DNA of 64,000 nucleotides from Vibrio maerlii (GTDB taxonomy: Bacteria > Pseudomonadota > Gammaproteobacteria > Enterobacterales > Vibrionaceae). The stretch is from NCBI RefSeq assembly GCF_003415655.1, contig NZ_QRHC01000002.1, positions 671,446-735,445 of the forward strand, given 5' to 3'. Shown piece by piece: positions 1 to 8,420 of this stretch. The first letter of the stretch is position 1. The number at the start of each line of letters is the position of its first letter. The notes below the pieces were generated by a model, which saw only the letters and a list, made by a program, of their open reading frames with translations, did not search any database and was not told the origin of the DNA. A program made the position numbers and the translations under genes.

Positions 1-10
1 GCCCTAATAC

Positions 11-43
11 AAACAAAAAGCCCTGAGCGTGAACTCAGGGCTT
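11..43 (-). terminator. Rho-independent terminator of malK
   Basis: A perfect 10-bp stem (18-27 pairs with 34-43) with a 6-nt loop is followed on the minus strand by a T-rich tract (TTTTTGTTT). It lies about 30 bases beyond the malK stop codon, so it most likely ends the malK transcript. Confidence 0.85.
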
Positions 44-71
44 GGATTTCGTCGTTTAATTGTGAGAGCTA

Positions 72-1184
72 TTACTCAACACCGTACTCACGATACATGC
101 GTTGGCACGCGCGACCATCGCTGTGGAATAGGTGACAGCGGTGAGCTGGGATACCGATAGCAAGTTTGTCGCCAGGCTCAACGGTTAGTGTATCTGGCTG
201 ACGGTAGATAACGTCTGCATCTGCACCATCAAGAGATAGGTAAACCTGAGTTTCGTTGCCTAGTTTTTCAACAATGTTCACTTCACCTTCGATGCTCGCA
301 TCACCTGCTTCTGCTTTTAGAAGGTGCTCAGGACGTACCCCTAAAGACATACGGCTACCACGCTCAACTGTGCTGCCATCCACTGGGATCCAGAATGAAT
401 CACCATTAGATAGCTGAACTTTCACGCGTTCTGCTTCAACTTCATCAATAAATACGCTCATGAAGTTCATCTTAGGAGAACCGATAAAGCCAGCGACAAA
501 GCGGTTTTGTGGGTAGTGGTATAGTTCTAGAGGACGACCAACTTGAGATACGTAACCACCATCGAGTACTACGATCTTATCAGCCATTGTCATTGCTTCA
601 ACCTGGTCGTGCGTTACGTAAATCATCGTACAGCCAAGTTTGCGTTGTAGCTTAGTAATTTCAGAACGCATTTGTACACGAAGCGCAGCATCTAGGTTAG
701 ATAGAGGCTCATCTAGCAGGAACACATCAGGTTGAGATACAAGAGTACGACCGATAGCAACACGTTGGCGCTGACCACCAGAAAGGGCTTTTGGTTGACG
801 CTCTAGAAGGTGGCTCAGTTGCAGGATTTCTGCAGCATGTTCAACACGGCGGTCTGTTTCTGCTTTATCTGCTTTAGCTAATTTCATGCCGAAAGACATG
901 TTGTCGTATAAGTTTAGGTGAGGGTATAGAGCGTAAGATTGGAACACCATGCCAACGCCACGCTTCGCTGGTTCAACATCGTTCATGCGCTCGTCACCAA
1001 TGTATAGATCACCTGAGGTGATATCCTCTAGGCCAGCAATACAGCGTAGTAGTGTTGATTTGCCACAACCTGATGGACCTACAAATACTACAAACTCGCC
1101 TTCTTGGATATCCAAGTCAACATTCTTAGAAATTAGTACGTCGCCGTACGCCTTGCATACATTTTTTAACGTGACACTCGCCAT
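72..1184 (-). CDS. malK: Maltose/maltodextrin ABC transporter ATPase MalK
   Basis: ATPase subunit that powers MalFGK2-type maltodextrin import at the inner membrane; in enterobacteria MalK also sequesters MalT. The 370-residue length is normal. Seen: Walker [10 protein letters not shown] (about residues 36-44), signature LSGGQRQRV (about 134), Walker B DVFLLDEP, and a C-terminal beta-rich regulatory domain containing GVRPEH. It is divergent from malEFG across a 640-base control region, the arrangement known from enteric and Vibrio mal loci. A GAGGACGAG tract precedes the ATG. The second ATPase of this window (20589) is its paralogue but has an altered Walker A. Confidence 0.95.
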   Translation of the reverse strand: MASVTLKNVCKAYGDVLISKNVDLDIQEGEFVVFVGPSGCGKSTLLRCIAGLEDITSGDLYIGDERMNDVEPAKRGVGMVFQSYALYPHLNLYDNMSFGMKLAKADKAETDRRVEHAAEILQLSHLLERQPKALSGGQRQRVAIGRTLVSQPDVFLLDEPLSNLDAALRVQMRSEITKLQRKLGCTMIYVTHDQVEAMTMADKIVVLDGGYVSQVGRPLELYHYPQNRFVAGFIGSPKMNFMSVFIDEVEAERVKVQLSNGDSFWIPVDGSTVERGSRMSLGVRPEHLLKAEAGDASIEGEVNIVEKLGNETQVYLSLDGADADVIYRQPDTLTVEPGDKLAIGIPAHRCHLFHSDGRACQRMYREYGVE

Positions 1185-1215
1185 CTAGCTCGTCCTCGAT
1201 CAAACAAATTTTTAC

Positions 1216-1252
1216 TGCCGCTCATCTTATATGAGTTATCGCGCGAGCGGCA
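1216..1252 (-). promoter_or_regulatory. Stem-loop just upstream of the malK ribosome-binding site
   Basis: TGCCGCTC (1216-1223) and GAGCGGCA (1245-1252) form an 8-bp inverted repeat. An inner CTCAT/ATGAG pair (1221-1225 with 1231-1235) shares bases with it, so the two stems exclude each other. It lies about 30 bases before the malK start. Alternative folds this close to a start codon are compatible with leader control of malK, but no function is proven. Confidence 0.4.
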
Positions 1253-1283
1253 ACAGTAGGAAATGGGTAAGGTGCTTAGTAAG

Positions 1284-1319
1284 AAAAAAGGTGCTTCTTC
1301 TCAACCAAGAAGAAGCACC
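1284..1319 (-). terminator. Strong intrinsic terminator inside the malK leader
   Basis: GGTGCTTCTTCT (1290-1301) pairs perfectly with AGAAGAAGCACC (1308-1319) around a 6-nt loop, and minus-strand transcription then meets TTTTTTCTT. It lies 100 bases upstream of the malK start in the malK direction, so it either attenuates malK or ends a short separate RNA begun within about 1320-1600. Confidence 0.7.
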
Positions 1320-1338
1320 GCCAAAGCCAAGGTAAAGT

Positions 1339-1823
1339 CAGCCTCCCCCGACACAATGTTTCTCTACTCTAAGTGAACTCACTGAATACAAACGATTGTG
1401 ACTACTGACCCTCCGGCAATGCAAGCCAGTTGAGATGTTAAACTACATCGACATCTGGTTAAGGGTTCTTACCATCCACTCTTGGATGACTGCAGTTTGT
1501 AAGATTGGTGTCGTCTCTACATCCTCCTAAGCGTTTTTTTTACGGGGGGAGTAGTCAGGGAGGAGGGGGTAGAAGCATAAAATTGGCTATAGAGATCTAG
1601 TTCAAATTATTTCGCTGATTTCGTGTGATGCTATGCACAATTGTTCATTGTTTTGTGATCTTGCTCTTAGTGTTGAGGGGATTGAGATCACGAAACTACG
1701 CCATAATAGCAGGGGCGTAGAATGTAGGATGATGAGCGCAGAGTGGATATTTAAGATGATAGCTGACGAAATATGGCAATCCTCTGAGATCGCCCTACAT
1801 TCAGAAAATAATATAAAAAGGAT
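1339..1823. promoter_or_regulatory. malK-malE divergent control region: CRP-like and MalT-like sites
   Basis: A CRP-like site TGTGA-N6-GCACA lies at 1624-1639 (9 of 10 conserved bases). G-rich MalT-box-like decamers (known consensus GGGGAKGAGG) occur at 1557-1566 (AGGGAGGAGG, 9/10), 1546-1555 (8/10) and, inverted, 1339-1348 (8/10). A GTGATCT/AGATCAC inverted repeat spans 1655-1691. This fits CRP plus MalT control of both directions. The malT gene is not in the window. No convincing coding sequence is present. Confidence 0.5.
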
Positions 1824-1829
1824 ATGAAC

Positions 1830-3014
1830 ATGAAAAAAGCTCTAAGCACTGTAGCTCTAGGCACATTAGTTGCTCTAGGTTCTTTTGGTGCAAACGCTGC
1901 TATCGAAGAAGGCCAACTAACTATTTGGGTTGGTGGTGACAAGGCTTACCAGGGTATGGCTGAAGTAGGTAAGCGTTTCGAAGAGGACACTGGTATCAAG
2001 GTAACAGTGGCATTCCCAGACAAACTAGAAGAGAAATTCCCACAAGTTGCAGCAGCAGGTGACGGCCCAGATATCATGTTCTACGCACACGACCGTTTCG
2101 GTGGTTACGCAGAAGCAGGTCTACTAGCTGAAATCAACCCATCTAAGGAAATCAAAGATGGTATCGTAGATTTCGCATGGGATGCAGCAACTTTCAAAGG
2201 CAAGACAATTGCCTACCCAATCTCAGTAGAATCAGTGTCTCTGATCTACAACAAGGCACTCGTACCTAACCCACCTAAGTCTTGGGAAGAAATCCCAGCA
2301 CTGAACGCTGAACTACAAAAAGACGGCAAAAAAGCAATCATGTGGCCTCTACGTGGTGGCGCATACTTCACATGGCCTCTACTTTCAGCTGACGGCGGTT
2401 ACGCATTTAAACAAATCTCTGGTGGCTATGATGTAAAAGATGCAGGCGTTGCACAACCAGGTGTTCAGGATGCGCTTAGCTTTATCAATACTATGGTTAA
2501 AGACAACGTGATTTCGGCTGATATGGACTACTCTGTTGCAGAGTCTGAGTTTGTAGCTGGTAACGTTGCAATGACAATCAATGGTCCATGGAGCTGGGCA
2601 AACGTTGATAAAGCAGGTATCGATTATGGTGTTACAACACTTCCTAAGTTTAACGGTCAAGCGTCTAAACCATTCGTAGGTGTATGGGTGGGTGGTATCA
2701 GCACTGCTTCGCCAAACAAAGACCTAGCGGTTGAGTTCCTAGAGAACTATGTACTAACTAATGAAGGCCTTAAGAGCCTGAATGATGACAAGCCACTAGG
2801 CGCAGTTGCTCTTAACTCTTTCCAACAGCAGCTAGACAGCGATGCTCGTATTGCAGCAACAATGGATAACGCGATGAACGGCGAAATCATGCCTAACATC
2901 CCTCAGTTCACTACGTTCTGGTACAGTATCGAAGAAGCACTTGGTAACGTAGTTGACGGTCGTCAAGGTGTGGCTGAAGCACTGAAGACAGCTGAAACAC
3001 GAATGACTAAGTAA
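1830..3014 (+). CDS. malE: Maltose/maltodextrin periplasmic binding protein MalE
   Basis: Periplasmic receptor that delivers maltodextrins to MalFGK2. It has a classic signal peptide ([11 protein letters not shown]... GANA, cleavage near residue 24) and a mature part starting [18 protein letters not shown], typical of MalE. The 394-residue length matches the family. I chose the ATG at 1830 because AAGGA (1818-1822) lies 7 bases before it; an in-frame ATG at 1824 is too close to that site. It is first in malE-malF-malG and is followed by a stable hairpin. Confidence 0.95.
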   Translation: MKKALSTVALGTLVALGSFGANAAIEEGQLTIWVGGDKAYQGMAEVGKRFEEDTGIKVTVAFPDKLEEKFPQVAAAGDGPDIMFYAHDRFGGYAEAGLLAEINPSKEIKDGIVDFAWDAATFKGKTIAYPISVESVSLIYNKALVPNPPKSWEEIPALNAELQKDGKKAIMWPLRGGAYFTWPLLSADGGYAFKQISGGYDVKDAGVAQPGVQDALSFINTMVKDNVISADMDYSVAESEFVAGNVAMTINGPWSWANVDKAGIDYGVTTLPKFNGQASKPFVGVWVGGISTASPNKDLAVEFLENYVLTNEGLKSLNDDKPLGAVALNSFQQQLDSDARIAATMDNAMNGEIMPNIPQFTTFWYSIEEALGNVVDGRQGVAEALKTAETRMTK

Positions 3015-3049
3015 TTGCATTAAGCAGTTTCAAAAAGCAATACCCTTTT

Positions 3050-3071
3050 AAGGAGGGGGTAACCCCTCCTT
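3050..3071 (+). terminator. malE-malF intercistronic hairpin
   Basis: AAGGAGGGG (3050-3058) pairs perfectly with CCCCTCCTT (3063-3071) around a 4-nt loop, followed by ACTTTTC rather than a clean T run. It probably stabilises the malE mRNA 3' end or terminates partially, so that MalE is made in excess over MalF and MalG. Confidence 0.65.
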
Positions 3072-3103
3072 ACTTTTCTATATTATCGCTAGCAGGTTCC
3101 ACT

Positions 3104-4675
3104 ATGCAGTCAGTTCAAGGTTCTGAAGCGCTTCAAGCTTCATCAAGCCTACCAACTAGTAAGAACGTATTTATCAAATGGGCTTTATTAGCCTCGGTTG
3201 GTATCGTTAATGGCTACGCTACAATCCTAATGTATTCTCGCGGTGAGCTCTCTTTTGCATTGCTTACTGTGGTTCTAACGGCTCTAGCACTTTACATTTT
3301 TGGTAGTAAGAAAACATACGCACACCGTTATATCTACCCAGGTATTGCGGGCATGATCCTTTTCATCATTTTCCCTTTGATCTATACCATAGGTCTCGCG
3401 TTTACTAACTACAGTGCTAAAAACCAACTCTCACTTGAACGGGCACAAACGGTTCTCTTAGATAGAACTTTCCAAGGTGGTGATAGCTACGGTTTCGATC
3501 TTTATCAAGTTGATGACGGCCATCAACTGGTTGTGAAGAAGAACGGTGATCTTCTAGCGAGTCCAGTATTCACAATGGGTGAGCTCAATGGTCAAGAGTT
3601 CAATCTGACTAAGATTGCTGAAGCAACAGGTTCTAAAGAGAAGATCAAAGCGATCATCCAAAACCGTAGTGCACTTTCAAGCATCGATTTAATCACGCCA
3701 TCTGGTGAAGAAGTTCGTATGAGCGGCCTGCGTAAATTCGCATCTGTTGCTCCTCAATATACGCTTCAAGAAGATGGGGAAACGCTACTTGATAACCAAA
3801 CAGGTGGCTACCTAAAACCAAACATGGAAGTGGGCTTCTACCAACCCGTTGATGCCGATGGTAACTTCGTTGGTGACACGCTATCTCCTGGCTTCGTGGT
3901 TGAAATTGGTACTGCTAACTTTGAGCGTGTTTGGAAAGACGAAGGCATTAAAGAACCGTTCATCAGTATCTTTATCTGGACAGTAGTATTCTCTGTTCTG
4001 ACAGTTATCTTCACACTTGTCATTGGTCTAGTTCTAGCAAGTGTTGTTCAATGGGAAGAGCTTAAAGGCCGCGCGGTATACCGAGTGCTGCTGATTCTTC
4101 CTTATGCGGTACCTGCGTTCATCTCGATTCTTATCTTTAAAGGTCTCTTCAACCAGAGTTTTGGTGAGATCAATATGATGTTGAATGCGATGTTCGGTAT
4201 TGCGCCAAACTGGTTCTCTGACCCGTTCACAGCGAAAGCTATGGTGCTTATCGTGAACACATGGTTGGGTTTCCCTTACATGATGATTCTATGTATGGGT
4301 CTGCTTAAAGCGATTCCTGATGACCTATACGAAGCGTCTGCGATTGATGGCTCGAACTTCATCGATAACTTCCGTCGCATCACGTTCCCATTGATGATTA
4401 AACCACTGACTCCTCTATTGATTGCGAGCTTTGCGTTTAACTTCAACAACTTTGTAATGATTCAGCTGTTGACTAACGGTGGTCCAAACATGATCGGTAC
4501 CTCTGAGCCAGCAGGTTACACCGACCTACTTGTGAGCTACACCTACCGAATCGCATTCGAAGGTGGCGGCGGTCAAGACTTCGGTCTGGCAAGTGCGATT
4601 GCAACGCTTATCTTCCTATTGGTTGGCGCGCTGGCACTACTAAACCTTCGCTTCACTAAGCTATCTCAAGATTAA
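3104..4675 (+). CDS. malF: Maltose ABC transporter permease MalF
   Basis: Inner-membrane permease subunit of the maltodextrin importer. The 523-residue length is that of MalF rather than the ~300 of most sugar permeases, because it carries extra N-terminal membrane segments and a large periplasmic loop (about residues 110-280, containing YGFDLYQVDDG). The EAA loop that docks MalK reads EASAIDGSNFIDNFRRITFP near residue 405. It starts about 90 bases after malE, beyond the intercistronic hairpin, and is followed by malG after 12 bases. Confidence 0.95.
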   Translation: MQSVQGSEALQASSSLPTSKNVFIKWALLASVGIVNGYATILMYSRGELSFALLTVVLTALALYIFGSKKTYAHRYIYPGIAGMILFIIFPLIYTIGLAFTNYSAKNQLSLERAQTVLLDRTFQGGDSYGFDLYQVDDGHQLVVKKNGDLLASPVFTMGELNGQEFNLTKIAEATGSKEKIKAIIQNRSALSSIDLITPSGEEVRMSGLRKFASVAPQYTLQEDGETLLDNQTGGYLKPNMEVGFYQPVDADGNFVGDTLSPGFVVEIGTANFERVWKDEGIKEPFISIFIWTVVFSVLTVIFTLVIGLVLASVVQWEELKGRAVYRVLLILPYAVPAFISILIFKGLFNQSFGEINMMLNAMFGIAPNWFSDPFTAKAMVLIVNTWLGFPYMMILCMGLLKAIPDDLYEASAIDGSNFIDNFRRITFPLMIKPLTPLLIASFAFNFNNFVMIQLLTNGGPNMIGTSEPAGYTDLLVSYTYRIAFEGGGGQDFGLASAIATLIFLLVGALALLNLRFTKLSQD

Positions 4676-4687
4676 GGAGTAACGACA

Positions 4688-5578
4688 ATGGCAATGGTAC
4701 AAGGCAAATCCTTAAAATACCGTGTATGGGCGACCCATGCTGCTCTTTGGGCGTTCCTATCACTGATTATCTTCCCACTACTGATGATCATTGCGATATC
4801 ATTCCGTGAAGGTAACTTTGCAACGGGTAGTCTGATTCCAGACAACCCATCGCTTGAGCACTGGAAACTGGCGTTAGGTATCGCAGTAACCAATGCAGAT
4901 GGCACAGTAACACAGCCTCCTTTCCCAGTATTAACCTGGCTATGGAACTCAGTAAAAGTTGCGGGCATTACGTCAATTCTGATTGTTGCGCTTTCAACCA
5001 CGTCGGCTTACGCATTTGCTCGTATGAAGTTTAAAGGCAAGAACACTATCCTTAAAGCGATGATGATCTTCCAGATGTTCCCAGCAGTACTCGCTCTTGT
5101 AGCGCTTTACGCTCTATTTGATAAGTTGGGTCAGTACATTCCGTTCCTAGGTTTGAACACGCACGGTGGTCTTATCTTCTCTTACCTAGGCGGTATCGCA
5201 CTGCACGTTTGGACAATCAAAGGCTATTTCGAAACGATTGATAACTCATTAGAAGAAGCAGCAGCACTAGATGGCGCAACACCATGGCAAGCATTCCGCC
5301 TAGTATTGCTACCACTATCGGTGCCGATTCTAGCGGTAGTATTCATCCTGTCGTTTATCGGCGTGGTGGGTGAAGTTCCGGTAGCATCTCTACTGCTTTC
5401 TGATGTAAACTCGTACACATTAGCGGTAGGTATGCAGCAGTACCTATACCCACAAAACTACCTGTGGGGTGACTTTGCTGCGGCAGCTGTACTGTCTGCA
5501 ATACCAATCACAGCTGTATTCTTGTTGGCACAACGTTGGCTAGTCGGGGGACTTACTGCCGGCGGTGTGAAAGGATAA
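4688..5578 (+). CDS. malG: Maltose ABC transporter permease MalG
   Basis: Second membrane subunit of the maltodextrin importer. The 296 residues form about six membrane segments, and the EAA loop ([20 protein letters not shown]) contacts MalK. The C-terminus is [10 protein letters not shown], typical of MalG. An AAGGAGT ribosome site lies in the 12-base gap after malF, so the two permeases are probably translated together. It is the last gene of the operon; maltoporin and periplasmic MalM genes do not follow. Confidence 0.95.
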   Translation: MAMVQGKSLKYRVWATHAALWAFLSLIIFPLLMIIAISFREGNFATGSLIPDNPSLEHWKLALGIAVTNADGTVTQPPFPVLTWLWNSVKVAGITSILIVALSTTSAYAFARMKFKGKNTILKAMMIFQMFPAVLALVALYALFDKLGQYIPFLGLNTHGGLIFSYLGGIALHVWTIKGYFETIDNSLEEAAALDGATPWQAFRLVLLPLSVPILAVVFILSFIGVVGEVPVASLLLSDVNSYTLAVGMQQYLYPQNYLWGDFAAAAVLSAIPITAVFLLAQRWLVGGLTAGGVKG

Positions 5579-5892
5579 GAATAATAAGGCGACCTCTTAG
5601 GTCGCCTATTATGTTGTATCAGCACTTAACATTTGGTTTGGCCGCCGATCGGTTAAGTTGCCACAACACTGGCGTTACGCATAGCTGGCTGTTAAGCAAG
5701 TTCCTTACTAACTCATTGACTAACAGTTTTTGTAACCAAAACCCGAGCTTCTGCTTGGGTTTTTTTATACCTGTAAATCATCGTTTTGGGGAGAAGAACG
5801 CATCAGGATGCGATTGAGTGTTGAGAAATGAATGCAAGCGATGAGGTGTTTGCATAAAAATTGATATTGAAAAAGCTTTTATAGAAGGAAGT
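5579..5892 (+). other. malG 3' region with two successive hairpins
   Basis: A stem AGGCGACCT/AGGTCGCCT (5587-5607) directly follows malG but lacks a T run. About 130 bases on, a second stem (5739-5748 with 5753-5762) is followed by TTTTTTT and is the convincing terminator. The ~130 bases between carry no credible ORF and could be a 3'-UTR-derived RNA. Bases 5768-5892 show nothing recognisable. Confidence 0.55.
5739..5767 (+). terminator. Terminator of the malEFG operon
   Basis: AACCCGAGC pairs with GCTTGGGTT (one G-U pair) around TTCT, followed by a run of T to 5767. Confidence 0.8.
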
Positions 5893-6144
5893 TTAAAAAG
5901 AGCTTAGAGTCTCATGGTTAGACGGAGCACAACCGACGTACTGTAGCAGGATATAAACACTCTCTTGAGACATAGCAACACGCCTAAAGAGATCAGCAAA
6001 GGTCTCGTCCCCGCCAAAGCATGCACGAATGTAGTGATTGATTTCTTGTTCGTTGTAGCCTTCAACATACATGGTTCTTACCCATTGGTATTCTACCGAG
6101 CTCGTATCTTTGAGTGCCTGAGTGTTAAGAGTGATCTGCTCCAA
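5893..6144 (-). CDS. Small conserved-looking protein of unknown function (83 aa)
   Basis: I do not recognise this protein. It starts at TTG, supported by a strong AAGGAAGGA ribosome site (6147-6155) two bases upstream of the start. The product is soluble, acidic to neutral, with no signal peptide or membrane segment. It contains the stretch GYNEQEINHYIRACFGGDE and two other aromatic-rich helices, suggesting a small helical domain. It stands alone between the mal operon and a repeat region. A chance ORF is possible, but the ribosome site argues for a gene. Confidence 0.55.
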   Translation of the reverse strand: MEQITLNTQALKDTSSVEYQWVRTMYVEGYNEQEINHYIRACFGGDETFADLFRRVAMSQESVYILLQYVGCAPSNHETLSSF

Positions 6145-6271
6145 AGTCCTTCCTTAAATGCAGAATTACGGGCTTTCCCGAATAACTGCATGGCATTAGA
6201 ACAGATAAAAATGAAAAAATGATGACAGCGACTCTAAGAAAGCAAGATCACTCTGCGTATGGATTACTAGA

Positions 6272-6359
6272 CCACTTCGTTGCTGGAAAACTAGATATCT
6301 AGATTCAAGTTATCTTTAGATGTTAAAAAGGGTTGACGTGTTGGCGCCAACCCTCAAAA
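6272..6359. repeat. Dispersed repeat, copy 1 (palindrome plus terminator hairpin)
   Basis: It shares with 15999-16080 and 63656-63730 the sequence GGAAAACTAGATATCTAGAT (6285-6304), including the 12-bp palindrome CTAGATATCTAG. Next come AAAAAGGGTTGACG and a hairpin (GGGTTG 6330-6335 with CAACCC 6348-6353). Read on the minus strand the hairpin is followed by CTTTTTAAC, so the element can terminate the thioesterase transcript. Confidence 0.75.
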
Positions 6360-6521
6360 CTCTAGCTCTCTAGCTCTCTAGCTCTCTAGCTCTCTAGCTC
6401 TCTAGCTCTCTAGCTCTCTAGCTCTCTAGCTCTCTAGCTCTCTAGCTCTCTAGCTCTCTAGCTCTCTAGCTCTCTAGCTCTCTAGCTCTCTAGCTCTCTA
6501 GCTCTCTAGCTCTCTAGCTCT
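6360..6521. repeat. Tandem octanucleotide array, about 20 units
   Basis: About 162 bases of perfect 8-bp repeat (TAGCTCTC on the plus strand, TAGAGAGC on the minus strand). It begins at the stop codon of the minus-strand thioesterase gene, whose TAA plus AGAGC is a one-base variant of the unit. No unit deviates from the consensus, so recent slippage is likely and copy number is probably variable between strains. Confidence 0.95.
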
Positions 6522-7007
6522 TTACTTCAAAAACTTAACGTGGGCTTCCATCTCTTCACCAATCTGCTTGCGCATGTTCATGAGTTTGATGGCGGATTCG
6601 CGCAGTTTTATGTCATCTTCCGTTTCTGGAATCCACTCCGGAACTGGGGTTGGTTTACCTTCTTCATCGACAGCAACCATGATAACAATACAGTGCGTGG
6701 TGAGACGGTTTTCAAGTTTTTTCGGATCGCTGGCTTGCACATCAATGGCAATGTGCATCGAGCTTGAACCGGTGTAGATGACCTTGGCCGTAACTTCGAC
6801 CATATTGCCTACATGAATAGGGGCAACAAATCTGATTCCCCCAGCGTAGGCGGTAATACAATACTTGCCACTCCATGCGGCTGAACAGGCATAAGCGGCC
6901 AAATCGATCCATTTCATCACGGCTCCACCGTGAACCTTTCCACCAAAATTCACATCGCCCGGCTCAGCTAAAAATCGTAGTGTGACTTCGCGTTTTTCTC
7001 TTCCCAT
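6522..7007 (-). CDS. Acyl-CoA thioesterase, hotdog fold (YciA/BACH type)
   Basis: Hydrolyses acyl-CoA thioesters in the cytoplasm. The ~161-residue protein has the hotdog segment GKVHGGAVMKWIDLAAYACS, where HGG-MKWID is the hallmark of the acyl-CoA hydrolase family; RFVAPIHVGNMVEV is the second conserved strand pair. The ATG at 7005-7007 is preferred over the longer frame because AAGGGA lies 8 bases before it. Its stop codon is the first unit of the octamer array. It is divergent from sbcD. Confidence 0.85.
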   Translation of the reverse strand: MGREKREVTLRFLAEPGDVNFGGKVHGGAVMKWIDLAAYACSAAWSGKYCITAYAGGIRFVAPIHVGNMVEVTAKVIYTGSSSMHIAIDVQASDPKKLENRLTTHCIVIMVAVDEEGKPTPVPEWIPETEDDIKLRESAIKLMNMRKQIGEEMEAHVKFLK

Positions 7008-7163
7008 GAGACATCCCTTATTATTGTTTTCATAGACTCTTGTAACAAAATTCAAACAAATAAGACAGTGAAATTAGGTGGTTAAAATAATTCGCTTTTC
7101 TCATCCTCCTGAAGTTGGCAGAATTATCGGGTACCTCACACTTATCTAGGACGATAGCACCCG

Positions 7164-8420
7164 ATGCGATTACTCCACACCTCAGACTGGCATCTTGGCC
7201 AAAACTTCTTTACCCAAAACAGAAAATCAGAACATCAGGCATTTACTCAATGGCTGATCCAGCAAGTGGAAGAACGAAATATTGATGCCGTGGTGATCGC
7301 GGGGGATGTGTTTGATACCGGAACTCCACCAAGTTATGCACGTGAGTTGTATAACCAATTTATTGTTAATTTGAACAAAGTAGGTTGCCAGTTGGTGGTG
7401 TTGGGAGGAAACCATGACTCGGTTTCAACCCTTAATGAGTCCAAGCAGCTGCTCGCACAACTCAACACCCAGGTTATTGCCAGTACGAGCTCTGAGCCGA
7501 GTGAACAAGTTGTCGAGCTCAAACGCAATGATGAGGTCATAGGATTAGTGTGCGCCATTCCATTTGTGCGTGCTCGTGATGTGATGTCGAGTCAAGCCGG
7601 AGAATCTGGAGTAGAAAAGCAACAAGCCCTAGGTAAGGCAATCGCAGAACATTATCACCTTGTTTATCAAGAAGCTTTTAAACGTCGAGAAGAGCTAGGT
7701 AAGGAGATTCCAATTATTGCCACGGGGCACCTTACGGCGTTAGGTGTGAAAACGAGCGAATCTGTTCGTGATATTTACATTGGTACATTAGATGGCTTTG
7801 ATGCCAATGGTTTCCCTCCAGCAGACTACATCGCCCTCGGCCACATTCATCGCCCACAAGTCGTTGCAAAACAAGAGTATATTCGTTATTGCGGTTCACC
7901 AATTCCTTTGAGCTTTGATGAGCTCAAATGGCAGAAGCAGGTGATTGTGGTTGAGTTTGATGGTACTGATCCCACAATTGAACCGATAGAAGTTCCCCGT
8001 TTTCAAGCGATGCAGGCGATCAAGGGCGACCTTGAAAGTATTGAGAAGCAGCTTAGCGACCTCGATTTTGAACACTCAGAAGTGTTGTGGCTCTCCATCG
8101 AAGTTGAAACACAAGATTACCTCACCGATCTGCAAGAAAGAGTTCAAATTCTTCTTGAGGGGACGTGTTGGGAAGTGGTTCAGCTGCGTCGCGCTAAAGG
8201 TGTACGAAATCATACAATGCAAGCCCAAGAGAAGATTGAACTTTCCGAGCTCACACCGTTTGAGGTGTTTGAGAAACGTCTTGATCTGGAAGCCTTCGAT
8301 AGCGATGAGTTGAAGCAAAGAAAACAAAGAATTACTACTACGTTCAATCAAATAGTTGAGGGTGTTGAGCTAGAGGCCGCTCCTCAAACGCCACACATCG
8401 AAGGAGAGAAGTCATCATGA
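7164..8420 (+). CDS. sbcD: Exonuclease subunit SbcD (Mre11-like)
   Basis: Metallophosphoesterase nuclease of the SbcCD complex, which cuts hairpins and protein-blocked DNA ends. Five phosphodiesterase motifs are visible: HTSDWHLGQ (residues 5-13), AGDVFDTG, GGNHDS, ATGHLTALG and LGHIHRPQ. Length 418 residues is normal. It overlaps sbcC by four bases (ATGA), so translation is coupled. A partner-binding C-terminal region follows the nuclease core. Confidence 0.95.
   Translation: MRLLHTSDWHLGQNFFTQNRKSEHQAFTQWLIQQVEERNIDAVVIAGDVFDTGTPPSYARELYNQFIVNLNKVGCQLVVLGGNHDSVSTLNESKQLLAQLNTQVIASTSSEPSEQVVELKRNDEVIGLVCAIPFVRARDVMSSQAGESGVEKQQALGKAIAEHYHLVYQEAFKRREELGKEIPIIATGHLTALGVKTSESVRDIYIGTLDGFDANGFPPADYIALGHIHRPQVVAKQEYIRYCGSPIPLSFDELKWQKQVIVVEFDGTDPTIEPIEVPRFQAMQAIKGDLESIEKQLSDLDFEHSEVLWLSIEVETQDYLTDLQERVQILLEGTCWEVVQLRRAKGVRNHTMQAQEKIELSELTPFEVFEKRLDLEAFDSDELKQRKQRITTTFNQIVEGVELEAAPQTPHIEGEKSS

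Noticed and set aside
1633..1827. 64-residue plus-strand frame in the malE promoter region
   Set aside because: It covers the CRP-like site and promoter, ends at the malE start, has no ribosome site and no recognisable composition.
5536..5817. 93-residue frame overlapping the end of malG and its terminators
   Set aside because: It starts inside malG and runs through both hairpins, so it is not a credible gene.
6360..6521. CRISPR array
   Set aside because: The repeats are 8 bases long and contiguous, with no spacers and no cas genes.
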